The notes beneath the pieces were generated by a model, which saw only the letters and a program-made list of their open reading frames with translations, ran no database searches and was not told the origin of the DNA. The position numbers and the translations under genes were made by a program. A DNA stretch of 64,000 nt from Sphingobacterium chungjuense (GTDB lineage: Bacteria; Bacteroidota; Bacteroidia; Sphingobacteriales; Sphingobacteriaceae), in contig NZ_WLYS01000007.1 in NCBI RefSeq assembly GCF_011316935.1, forward strand, positions 1-64,000. The letters are read 5' to 3'. Shown here in pieces: positions 56,748 through 64,000 of the stretch (position 1 is the first letter of the stretch; every line of letters begins with the position of its first letter).

Positions 56748-58276
56748 TTAACCTGATTGGGAATAGTTGGAAAAAAGACAAAACCTGTTTCTCTTTCCAA
56801 CTCCGCTACCGATATGCTGTGCTGTGTAAAATCGTTATTTATTGGCTGTACATTGTCTAACCTATATGCAATAGTCTCGTACGTATTGCGCGTTCGAGCG
56901 GCAATCGCTTTGTAGTAATATTTAGGTCTAGCCACGCGGGCACCAGTATTGTCAGTTACAAACTCGACAACTGGATCAGCGGTGCTGGTAGCCATCGCAC
57001 CAGTGACGACATAAAGCGTATCGGTACGATTGATCCAAGTGCGAACACGATTTTCTAAATTTGCCCACAATCCTTGGTTCAGCCGCGAGTGTTGTGGCGT
57101 CATATTAGAAAAGTAAAATGTGGTGGCATTGGCTTGGGTACTCACCGTGCGATCGGCACTCGGGATTTGATGACCACGATCCGTATTTGCTATCCCAAAT
57201 CCCCTAAATAAATTAGACTGAAATGCCATATTGATAAGCGGATCAAATCCCCACGCATCCGATCGGCCTGATGTACCGAGATAGGACGCATGCAATGGAT
57301 ATGCGACCCAATACGCCATTTTGTATTCGGTATCATAAAGCAAAGAATAATTGCGTACTGTGGGATTTCCTGGCATCATATGAGTCACATAAAGAGCGCG
57401 GGGTGTGCCCTGCGGAATTTCTGGAGTTTCGAAGTAAATTCGAGGTGGCGCTGGATTTACAATTTCTTCTCCGCCGCCCAACACAATATCATACTCGTAG
57501 CGATATCCTTGTTGGAATACGCTGTCGGTGGGTAGTTCCCAGCGGTATTCTCTTCCGTTCGCTAAGGTGAACACGAACTGCTGCGCGTTTGTCACTCTTT
57601 GCGGAAAGATAGTTACCTCTAATAATCGACTAAACGCACCACGTTCTGTGAGCAGTGGTTGGATGTCTTGAATGGAGTTGCTCGCGGTGGAGAGCACTTC
57701 GTCTCTGAAATCATAAAATCCCCCTGTTCGCATACCGCGTAGTGCGACCCGAATACCCTGCATCGATATACCAGCAGACCCGCTGATATTAATATGTATC
57801 TTCGCCAACTGCCTTTCAAAGACCAATTGTGGAGATGGTAACACACTAGAAACAGATGATAAGTTACTAGAAACCATGAAATCTAGATCTGCTTGTCTCC
57901 TTTGGTCACTTAAATCGATATCGAATCGGTAGTCTGACAATTGCCGGCGATAAGGATGGTAAGCCATGATATCGATACGCTGTCCGGCCGGATATTGAAC
58001 CGATAAGTCCTCGGAGCGAAATAGGCCATTTCCGTTGGTCACGAAACGCTTATTGTCAATCCCAGACACTATATTGTTCACTTCGATGGGATTTTCAGAA
58101 CGCTTTGCAAAGACACCAATATCTTGACTTTGCCCTAATCCTACCGCTGCTTGTTGTGGCATCACTGCTCTTACCTCCGTACCGAATTGCATCTCTTGCT
58201 GTAGTGATGCATTATCAGACTTAGAACATGATACTAGCGCGATAGACACGAGTAATAAGCAGAAATAAACACGCAT
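56717..58276 (-). CDS. Fimbrillin-like lipoprotein fused to DNA/RNA non-specific endonuclease
   Basis: 519-aa surface lipoprotein. The lipobox LVSC puts Cys at 17. The first half (about 25-265) resembles Bacteroidetes fimbrillin-family (BF2692-type) domains, with DLDFMVSSNLS and LAKIHINISG. The second half (about 290-519) is a NUC1-type nuclease: TDRGHQIPSADR with the catalytic DRGH at 366-369, and FYFSNMTPQHSRLNQGLW with the metal-binding Asn near 391. It would degrade extracellular nucleic acid at the cell surface. The end VNPSFWQ-stop may be natural or the result of a frame break: a plausible further domain continues in the -1 frame. Confidence 0.85.
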   Translation of the reverse strand: MRVYFCLLLVSIALVSCSKSDNASLQQEMQFGTEVRAVMPQQAAVGLGQSQDIGVFAKRSENPIEVNNIVSGIDNKRFVTNGNGLFRSEDLSVQYPAGQRIDIMAYHPYRRQLSDYRFDIDLSDQRRQADLDFMVSSNLSSVSSVLPSPQLVFERQLAKIHINISGSAGISMQGIRVALRGMRTGGFYDFRDEVLSTASNSIQDIQPLLTERGAFSRLLEVTIFPQRVTNAQQFVFTLANGREYRWELPTDSVFQQGYRYEYDIVLGGGEEIVNPAPPRIYFETPEIPQGTPRALYVTHMMPGNPTVRNYSLLYDTEYKMAYWVAYPLHASYLGTSGRSDAWGFDPLINMAFQSNLFRGFGIANTDRGHQIPSADRTVSTQANATTFYFSNMTPQHSRLNQGLWANLENRVRTWINRTDTLYVVTGAMATSTADPVVEFVTDNTGARVARPKYYYKAIAARTRNTYETIAYRLDNVQPINNDFTQHSISVAELERETGFVFFPTIPNQVKQRVNPSFWQ

Positions 58277-58737
58277 GTTAAGTTTTATAAATGGTAAGTA
58301 AGCACCTGATTTTGAAATGAAATTTACATCACAATTAAATTAATAAAATAACTTAAAAGCAAATATAGTTCTATATTCTTTTCTACCGTTTAAGAAAATA
58401 TTACGCTAGTGTTAACTATTTATAACCTACTCAATAGATTGTCTTTAGTCTTGCGACGAAAATGCAGAAAAGTCGGATGAGGCATATACAGCACTGTATG
58501 ATACATGGACAAAAAAAGGCTCAGGCTTCGTTCATATAATTCGTTCATAAAATTTGATAGTCTCAGAGAATTGACAATAGGAAAGTTAATCATCGAAAAC
58601 CGGTTAGAATATCGGGCTAAAATGTTTTTGATGACAGGATTGATTTTTTAATAAAAATTGTATCTTGCGCCTTGTTTTCAAGAAACAGATAAAAAGAGTA
58701 TTAAAATCAAGCAATTAACAACATCAAATAGATAGAT
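58277..58737. other. 461-bp gap with short ORF remnant and ppiD promoter
   Basis: A divergent gap between the endonuclease gene and ppiD, A/T-rich. It holds no tRNA or known RNA gene. In one plus-strand frame, 58449-58550 is open and encodes SCDENAEKSDEAYTALYDTW and 13 more residues before a stop, with no start codon; it looks like a lipoprotein fragment but is short enough to be chance. The right end holds the ppiD promoter candidate. Confidence 0.5.
58640..58668 (+). promoter_or_regulatory. Probable ppiD promoter
   Basis: TTG (58640-58642), 18-bp spacer, TATCTTGC (58661-58668), one mismatch to TAnnTTTG. It leaves a leader of about 65 nt. Confidence 0.4.
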
Positions 58738-60840
58738 ATGGGATTAATGAGCTATTTACGAAGCCGTGCAGGCTTAGTGATATTCGTTATTGGATTAGCA
58801 ATTGTAGCATTTTTGTTAGGCGACGTCATCAATTATGGGACACCATTTTGGATGAAAAGCCAAAACGAAGTCGGTAGTGTAAATGGAGAAGGTATCGATT
58901 ACCAGACCTTCAACGTGCAAGTAGATCAGGCAGTAGCGGGATTTCAGCAGCAAATGGGCGGCGGTAGCTCCCCACAAATGCGTAGCTATGCCGTACAACA
59001 AGTATGGAATCAGTATATCTCTGAAGAATTACTAAAACAAGAAATTGAGAAAATCGGTATTACCGTCGGTAAAGATGAATTGAACAGTTTGGTGTTTGGC
59101 GAAAATCCATCTTTGCAAATCATACAGCAATTTACTAACCCGCAAACAGGTCAGTTTGACAAAAATCAAGTGGCGATGGTAAGTAGCGAAGCGAAAAATA
59201 ACCCTGAGTTAGCAGCTCAATGGGAAGCTTTGCTCGAAGGTATTCGTGCGCAACGCCTCAATGAAAAATACTCAAATCTGGTATCGAACAGCATTTATAC
59301 GACAGCGCTAGAAGCAGAGCAAGAACATAGCTCTCGCAATAAAATTGCGAACTTCAAGTATGTGATGTTGGATTACGCTTCTGTAAAAGATGCAGAAATC
59401 AAATTATCCGATAGCGACTACAAAGAATACTACGATAAAAGAAAGAAATCATTCCGGAACACCGAAGAGGTTCGCTCATTAGAGTACATCACTTTTGATG
59501 CACGACCAACAGCAGCTGATACAGCGATGATCATTTCTGAAATCAATCAATTAAAATCAGATTTGCAAAACTCCACTACGGAAGAGCAATTTGTAGCAAG
59601 CACTTCTGAGACAAAATACCCAGTTCGTTATTATAGCCGCAACCAACTAAATCCTGCATTGGATTCCGTCGTTTTCAATGCCACTAGTGGTACCGTAGTT
59701 GGTCCATTCTTGAGTGGCAATGTTTACGAAATCGCTAAAGTATTGGATACTAAATTTAGCCCTGACTCGGTGGAAGCAAGTCACATCTTGTTAAATCCAG
59801 TAGCTGAAGGTGGCGTAGAGAAAGCAAAAGTAAAAGCAGACTCTATCAAGCAATTAATTCAACGTGGCGAGAGCATTGCTGGTTTAGCGGTGGAATTTAG
59901 CGTGGACGAAGGCAGTAAAGTAAATGGCGGAAGTCTAGGTACATTCACACGTGGCCGTATGGTGCCTGCTTTTGAAGAAGCAGCATTTAGTGGCAAAGCA
60001 GGCGATGCGGTTGTCGTAGAATCAGACTTCGGTGTACACGTCATCAAAATCGAGCGCCAAGTTGGTAATTCTAAAATCGCGAAAACAGCGATTATTGATA
60101 AAGCAATCGTAGCAGGTCGTGCAACACAAGATGCTGCTTATGCAAAAGCTAATGCCTTCTACTCGGAAGCAGATAAGAAAAACTTTAAGGAAGTGGCTAG
60201 CAAACACGGCTTGAACGTAGAAACGTCTGCGCGCACATTGGCAATGGATGGTACATTAAACGGAACTGAAGTACCACGTGAGTTGTTGCGTTGGGCATTC
60301 GGAGCTAAAAAAGACGAAATTTCAGATAAAGTATACGAATCTGATAGCCACTACATTGTAGCTCGGGTAACCGGTATTCAAGAAAAAGGCATTCAACCAC
60401 TAGAAGCTGTAAAAAGCGAAATCGAACCAGCGGTTCGCAACATGGTAAAAGCTAGAATGCTGAAAGAGAAAATGAACAATGCTATTAGCGGTTCGTCATC
60501 TATCGATCAGATTGCACAAAAAGTAAATAAAAACGTACAAACAGTAGAAAACGTTGTATTTGCTAATCCAGTAATTCCTGGAATTGCATTGGAGAATGCT
60601 GTAGTTGGTACCGTATTTGGCTTGCAGCCAAACAAACCATCTGCTGCTATCGAAGGCAATCAAGGAGTTTATGCAGTACAAGTAATTGGCTTCGTAAATC
60701 CAAAAGCATTGTCTGGTGACGATTTGAACAAGCAACAACGTCAGATGATGACGACAAATACGCAACGTGCTTGGGGTGGTATCTTTAGAGCACTACAAGA
60801 CAATGCGAAGATTGATGACAATCGCATTAGATTCTATTAG
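58738..60840 (+). CDS. ppiD: Peptidylprolyl isomerase, PpiD/SurA_N type
   Basis: 700-aa periplasmic folding factor anchored by one N-terminal helix (LVIFVIGLAIVAFLLGDVI, about 13-31). SurA_N-like chaperone region follows (about 40-200). A parvulin domain at about 340-450 has VEASHILLNP, GGSLGTFTRGRMVPAFEEAA and VESDFGVHVIKIERQ. A second, degenerate parvulin-like domain may follow. The MGLMSYLRSRAG start and length are typical of Bacteroidetes PpiD. Its terminator is at 60861-60897. Confidence 0.93.
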   Translation: MGLMSYLRSRAGLVIFVIGLAIVAFLLGDVINYGTPFWMKSQNEVGSVNGEGIDYQTFNVQVDQAVAGFQQQMGGGSSPQMRSYAVQQVWNQYISEELLKQEIEKIGITVGKDELNSLVFGENPSLQIIQQFTNPQTGQFDKNQVAMVSSEAKNNPELAAQWEALLEGIRAQRLNEKYSNLVSNSIYTTALEAEQEHSSRNKIANFKYVMLDYASVKDAEIKLSDSDYKEYYDKRKKSFRNTEEVRSLEYITFDARPTAADTAMIISEINQLKSDLQNSTTEEQFVASTSETKYPVRYYSRNQLNPALDSVVFNATSGTVVGPFLSGNVYEIAKVLDTKFSPDSVEASHILLNPVAEGGVEKAKVKADSIKQLIQRGESIAGLAVEFSVDEGSKVNGGSLGTFTRGRMVPAFEEAAFSGKAGDAVVVESDFGVHVIKIERQVGNSKIAKTAIIDKAIVAGRATQDAAYAKANAFYSEADKKNFKEVASKHGLNVETSARTLAMDGTLNGTEVPRELLRWAFGAKKDEISDKVYESDSHYIVARVTGIQEKGIQPLEAVKSEIEPAVRNMVKARMLKEKMNNAISGSSSIDQIAQKVNKNVQTVENVVFANPVIPGIALENAVVGTVFGLQPNKPSAAIEGNQGVYAVQVIGFVNPKALSGDDLNKQQRQMMTTNTQRAWGGIFRALQDNAKIDDNRIRFY

Positions 60841-60860
60841 GATATAATAACTAGATTTGT

Positions 60861-60897
60861 AGCTGGGCATATAGTATATGTCCAGCTTTTTTTATTT
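60861..60897 (+). terminator. Terminator after ppiD
   Basis: A 12-bp stem AGCTGGGCATAT / ATATGTCCAGCT (one G-T pair) with an AGT loop, followed by TTTTTTATTTTT. It separates ppiD from the DUF2480 gene, whose ATG lies only 6 bp beyond the T-run. Confidence 0.85.
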
Positions 60898-60902
60898 TTA
60901 AA

Positions 60903-61421
60903 ATGATGGAGATACAAGAAACTATTGTAAATAAGGTCGCTCAGAGCGGTTTGATGACCGTAGATCTTGCTCAATTTGCACCACAAGAAGATATCATCAC
61001 GTATGATATCAAAGACAACCTTTTTCACGGTTTGATCTTAAAAGAAAAGGATTTCCGCGATTTTATTAAAAACAATGATTGGTCGGTGTATAGCGATAAG
61101 CACATCGGCATTATTTGCTCTACGGATGCCATCGTACCTACCTGGGCATACATGTTATTGTCTACCAAGCTTACACCTATTGCGGCGTCAGTACATTTCG
61201 GAGATGCAGAAAGTGTGCGCGGTAACTTGTTCCGCGATTTGTTGACTAACTTAGATTACAGCAAATACGAAGATCAACGCGTTGTGGTAAAAGGATGTGG
61301 TGATATCCCTATTCCGACAGAAGCTTTCGTCGCTTTTACCGGAAAAATGACTCAAATTGCTAAAAGTGTCATGTATGGTGAGCCTTGTTCGACCGTCCCT
61401 GTCTTCAAACGAAAATCTTAA
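60903..61421 (+). CDS. DUF2480 family protein
   Basis: 172-aa Bacteroidetes protein of the DUF2480 family, function unknown. Features: IVNKVAQSGLMTVDLAQFAP (about 8-27), GLILKEKDFRDFIKNNDWS (about 47-65), WAYMLLSTKLTPIAASVHFG and KGCGDIPIPTEAFVAFTGKM, with Cys in GCGDIP and GEPCSTVP that may bind metal. The ATG at 60903 and the one at 60906 are both possible starts. Followed after 31 bp by the DUF3108 gene. Confidence 0.88.
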   Translation: MMEIQETIVNKVAQSGLMTVDLAQFAPQEDIITYDIKDNLFHGLILKEKDFRDFIKNNDWSVYSDKHIGIICSTDAIVPTWAYMLLSTKLTPIAASVHFGDAESVRGNLFRDLLTNLDYSKYEDQRVVVKGCGDIPIPTEAFVAFTGKMTQIAKSVMYGEPCSTVPVFKRKS

Positions 61422-61452
61422 ACCATACTATCATCAGCAGGTCTAAAAAACT

Positions 61453-62241
61453 ATGAGAAGAACGTTAACCACTTTTGTTTTAACCTGCCTGATAGCCACA
61501 CTGTCTTTTGCGCAGCAACTTCCTTACTTGCCAGAATCTACTTTTCAGGGTGGCGAAAAATTGCGCTATAAATTGAAGTATGGGATTTTAAGCGCAGCTT
61601 CCGCCTATCTACAGGTGAGCGATTCAAACTTAAAATTTGGGCCAGACCCAACTTTTCGCTTATTTGCTAGTGGAGCCACATCGGGCGCATTCTCCTTGTA
61701 TACGGTTAAAAACAAATATGAATCGTATATCAACAAACGAACCTACCTACCCTATCTCTATGTTGAAAACATTCAAGAAGGCAGCTATAGTAGAGAAGAG
61801 TATGCATCATTCGATCATAAAAACCACACGGTAACCGGCAAAAAAGGCACTTTCAAAAGTAGCAAACCACAATTCTTTGACTTAGTATCCGCCTATTATT
61901 TTGCGCGAAATCTTGACTTTTCCAAACTCAAAAAAGGCGATAAGTTCGACATCAACTACTTCCTGAGTAGTGGCATTTCCGAGCTAAGCGTAGAGTACAT
62001 TGGTGTTGAGAAAATTAAAACCGCGCTTGGCACACTAGAATGTATCAAGTTAAGTCCAGAGATATCGCCAGGTCGTATTTTCAAAAAGGATAGTAAACTG
62101 TATCTTTGGGTCACAAATGATGGAAACAGAATCCCGGTGAAAGCCCATGTAGAGATTCTGATCGGATCAGTGACGTTAGAATTGGTAAGTGCCGAAGGTT
62201 TAAAATACAAATTGGGACAGCGCGCCAGCTATTCAAAATAA
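61453..62241 (+). CDS. DUF3108 domain protein, secreted
   Basis: 262-aa protein with signal peptide (LTTFVLTCLIATLSFAQ). DUF3108 core: FQGGEKLRYKLKYGILSAAS (about 30-49), VKNKYESYINKRTYLPYLYV, DLVSAYYFARNLDFSKLKKG and LGTLECIKLSPEI. The family forms a periplasmic beta-barrel-like fold and its role is unknown. It precedes the DUF3109 gene by 7 bp and both may share a transcript. Confidence 0.88.
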   Translation: MRRTLTTFVLTCLIATLSFAQQLPYLPESTFQGGEKLRYKLKYGILSAASAYLQVSDSNLKFGPDPTFRLFASGATSGAFSLYTVKNKYESYINKRTYLPYLYVENIQEGSYSREEYASFDHKNHTVTGKKGTFKSSKPQFFDLVSAYYFARNLDFSKLKKGDKFDINYFLSSGISELSVEYIGVEKIKTALGTLECIKLSPEISPGRIFKKDSKLYLWVTNDGNRIPVKAHVEILIGSVTLELVSAEGLKYKLGQRASYSK

Positions 62242-62248
62242 TAAGACC

Positions 62249-62815
62249 ATGATTGAAGTAGGTAATGTCCTCGTAAATGAAGATGTAATCAACAATGACT
62301 TCGTTTGCAACCTCAACAAATGCAAAGGAATCTGTTGTGTCGAAGGTGATTCGGGTGCGCCCCTGCTCGCCCGTGAAATAGATATACTCCAAGAGATCTA
62401 TCCGAAGGTAAAGCCTTATATGACTGAAAAAGGCATTGAAGCCGTAGAACAGCAAGGCACACACGTCGTGGACATGGATGGCGATCTTACTACCACCTGT
62501 GTTGATGGTAATAAAGAGTGTGCGTATGTGATGTGGGAAAATGGCATGACCAAGTGCGCGATCGAAAAAGCACATGAAGATGGTATAGTAGATTGGAAAA
62601 AACCGATTTCCTGCCACCTGTATCCGATTCGTACCACCCATTATCCATCATTCGATGTCTTAAACTACGACCGCTGGTCCATCTGTAGCGACGCCTGTAC
62701 TTTCGGTCAGGAACTGGGTGTGCCAGTGTACAAATTTCTCAAAGATCCACTCATCAGAGTATACGGTGAAGCATGGTACGAAGAGTTGGAAAATGCGGTA
62801 AATTCTAACGTATAA
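62249..62815 (+). CDS. DUF3109 family protein, cysteine-rich
   Basis: 188-aa protein of the DUF3109 family. The N-terminus FVCNLNKCKGICCVEGDSGA holds four Cys in C-x4-C-x3-CC spacing. Further conserved Cys follow: TTTCVDGNKECAYVM, TKCAIEKAHEDG, ISCHLYPIR and ICSDACTFG, ten in all. That layout suggests metal or Fe-S binding, as in YkgJ-like zinc/iron-cluster proteins. Function unknown. It lies in the DUF2480-DUF3108-DUF3109-polyprenyl synthetase run. Confidence 0.88.
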   Translation: MIEVGNVLVNEDVINNDFVCNLNKCKGICCVEGDSGAPLLAREIDILQEIYPKVKPYMTEKGIEAVEQQGTHVVDMDGDLTTTCVDGNKECAYVMWENGMTKCAIEKAHEDGIVDWKKPISCHLYPIRTTHYPSFDVLNYDRWSICSDACTFGQELGVPVYKFLKDPLIRVYGEAWYEELENAVNSNV

Positions 62816-62881
62816 TTTTTAGTATTTTTACCGTAGAACTGTAACCGTTAAACAATTATTATTCGGTTTTATAACCTATTC

Positions 62882-63853
62882 ATGCTAACACTTGACGTAA
62901 TACAAGAGCCCATTGCTGAACATTTAAAACGCTTTGAAAAAACATTCAAAGCATCCATGCAAAGTTCGGTACCACTATTGGATCGGGTCACTCAATATAT
63001 CCTCAAAAGAAAAGGAAAACAAATGCGACCGATGTTCGTTTTCCTTTCCGCGGGACTTACCGGAAGCATCACAGAATCGACCTACCGAGGCGCGTCTTTG
63101 GTAGAATTATTGCATACCGCATCATTGGTACACGATGACGTAGTCGATGATGCTTACGAGCGTCGCGGATTTTTCTCGGTCAACGCCTTGTGGAAAAACA
63201 AAGTAGCCGTTTTAGTAGGCGATTTCTTGTTGTCAAAAGGGATGTCTTTGTCGGTGAAGCACGATGAGCTCAACTTGCTCAAAATCATGTCGGATGCCGT
63301 AGAAGAAATGAGTGAAGGTGAACTATTACAAATTGAAAAAGCACGTAAGCTAGACATCAAAGAGCCGATATATTTTGAAATTATCCGAAAGAAAACAGCT
63401 TCATTGATTGCTTCATGTTGCGCTTGTGGTGCTTCATCTGCCGACGCATCTGAAGAGACGATCAAAAGATTACATCTCTTTGGTGAGAAAGTGGGCATCG
63501 CTTTTCAGATCAAGGATGATCTGTTTGACTTTGGTGTAGATGATGTAGGCAAGCCCGTCGGCAACGATGTGAGGGAAAAGAAAATGACGCTCCCATTGAT
63601 ATTAGCTTTACAAGAAACGGATTCTAAGGAGAAAAGAAGGATCATCAACCTGGTGAAAAACCATAATGAAGATCGTGATAAAATTGCAGAAGTGGTTGAG
63701 TTTGTGCGCAGCAGCAATGGTTTGGAGATGGCCACAGAACGAATGCTACAGTATCAACAGGAAGCATTTGATATCTTAGCAGAATTTCCAGACAGTGTGT
63801 ACAAGACCGGGCTGGAGCAATTAGTGCGATACACGACAGAACGTAATAAATAA
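62882..63853 (+). CDS. Polyprenyl diphosphate synthase
   Basis: 323-aa trans-prenyltransferase that builds the isoprenoid side chain of menaquinone or a related polyprenyl chain from IPP. First Asp-rich motif LVHDDVVDDAYERRG (about 82-96) and second IKDDLFDFG (about 212-220) bind magnesium-diphosphate. GKQMRPMFVFLSAGL (about 44-58) and LLHTASLVHDD are typical of IspB/octaprenyl synthases. Chain length cannot be predicted with certainty. Two bp before the TerC gene. Confidence 0.93.
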   Translation: MLTLDVIQEPIAEHLKRFEKTFKASMQSSVPLLDRVTQYILKRKGKQMRPMFVFLSAGLTGSITESTYRGASLVELLHTASLVHDDVVDDAYERRGFFSVNALWKNKVAVLVGDFLLSKGMSLSVKHDELNLLKIMSDAVEEMSEGELLQIEKARKLDIKEPIYFEIIRKKTASLIASCCACGASSADASEETIKRLHLFGEKVGIAFQIKDDLFDFGVDDVGKPVGNDVREKKMTLPLILALQETDSKEKRRIINLVKNHNEDRDKIAEVVEFVRSSNGLEMATERMLQYQQEAFDILAEFPDSVYKTGLEQLVRYTTERNK

Positions 63854-63855
63854 CT

Positions 63856-64000
63856 ATGAGCCACGAGTTGCTTTTTTTTGGAGGATTTATACTTTTCATT
63901 ATCCTCATGTTAGCTATCGATCTAGGTTTGTTTGCCAAAGGCAACAAACCGATCAGCTTAAAATCTGCCACCATTATGAGTTTGGTGTGGATCTCTTTCG
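63856..64000 (+). CDS. TerC-family membrane protein (partial, runs off the window)
   Basis: First 48 codons of a gene starting at ATG 63856, two bp after the polyprenyl synthase stop. The N-terminus MSHELLFFGGFILFIILMLA, then IDLGLFAKGNKPISLKSATI and MSLVWISF, matches the TerC/Alx family of integral membrane proteins linked to metal (Mn) export. The rest lies beyond the window. Confidence 0.8.
   Translation, partial: MSHELLFFGGFILFIILMLAIDLGLFAKGNKPISLKSATIMSLVWISF

Noticed and set aside
60852..60859. TAGATTTG, a perfect -7 octamer before the DUF2480 gene
   Set aside because: Its start site would lie inside the ppiD terminator stem, so the transcript would begin in the hairpin. No -33 TTG is present.
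1..64000. CRISPR arrays, tRNA or rRNA genes, insertion sequences, prophage
   Set aside because: No repeat-spacer arrays, cloverleaf-like sequences, transposase or phage genes seen on either strand by reading; a tRNAscan or IS search would settle it.

Overview
The window reads as core chromosome of a Bacteroidota bacterium, most likely family Sphingobacteriaceae (Sphingobacterium/Pedobacter type). This rests on the families present: GH92 mannosidase, fimbrillin-like lipoprotein, DUF4271, DUF6427, DUF2480, DUF3108 and DUF3109 proteins, a CcmB/CcmC/CcmD set and an S16 protein with a long acidic tail. It also rests on repeated -7 elements of the Bacteroidetes type (TAnnTTTG), several with a TTG 19-20 bp upstream, and on the scarcity of Shine-Dalgarno sequences. 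There are no rRNA or tRNA genes, CRISPR arrays, insertion sequences or prophage genes. Genes are dense; the gene-free stretches over 300 bp are 1-345 and 58277-58737.

Layout. 1-345 carries two near-identical strong promoters firing leftwards out of the window. 346-5293: aminotransferase, a divergent LacI regulator/GH92 mannosidase pair with a 13-bp inverted repeat between them, and a DUF493 protein. 5369-15047: translation and RNA genes on the minus strand (pnp, rpsO, rimM, rpsP). A NagX-like membrane acyltransferase and a secreted/surface block (two esterases, a beta-barrel protein, a BACON-like lipoprotein) lie among them. 15205-21530: a two-gene AddAB-type helicase-nuclease operon. 21592-28909: JmjC-like cupin, hemD with DUF4271, tag, hpt, a monofunctional GT51 transglycosylase and the Mrp ATPase. 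28941-38147: aminopeptidase P, a lipoprotein, PBP4-type DacB, malic enzyme with a phosphotransacetylase-like domain, ruvA, fRMsr and a WD40 protein.

38154-43210: a histidine operon in the order hisC-hisB-hisH-hisA-hisF-hisIE, without hisG or hisD. 43302-46636: phoH-purC-STAS-rnz. 46889-53276: a SAM-hydroxide adenosyltransferase family protein, a coiled-coil membrane protein, an ABC exporter, a YtxH protein, then ccmB-ccmC-ccmD-DUF6427 for heme handling and cytochrome c maturation. 53418-63853: an outer membrane protein with lptC, two secreted nucleases on the opposite strand, then ppiD, DUF2480, DUF3108, DUF3109 and a polyprenyl synthetase. The window ends inside a TerC-family gene.

I do not see a clearly new multi-gene system. 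The best leads are: the frame break at the end of the fimbrillin/endonuclease gene, and the placement of that two-nuclease block between lptC and ppiD; the cysteine-free AddB-like nuclease; the putative LacI/GH92 operator; the tandem outward promoters at the left edge; the partial his operon; and the split of rpsP from rimM by surface-protein genes. All functional calls come from motif and family recognition by eye, with no database search.
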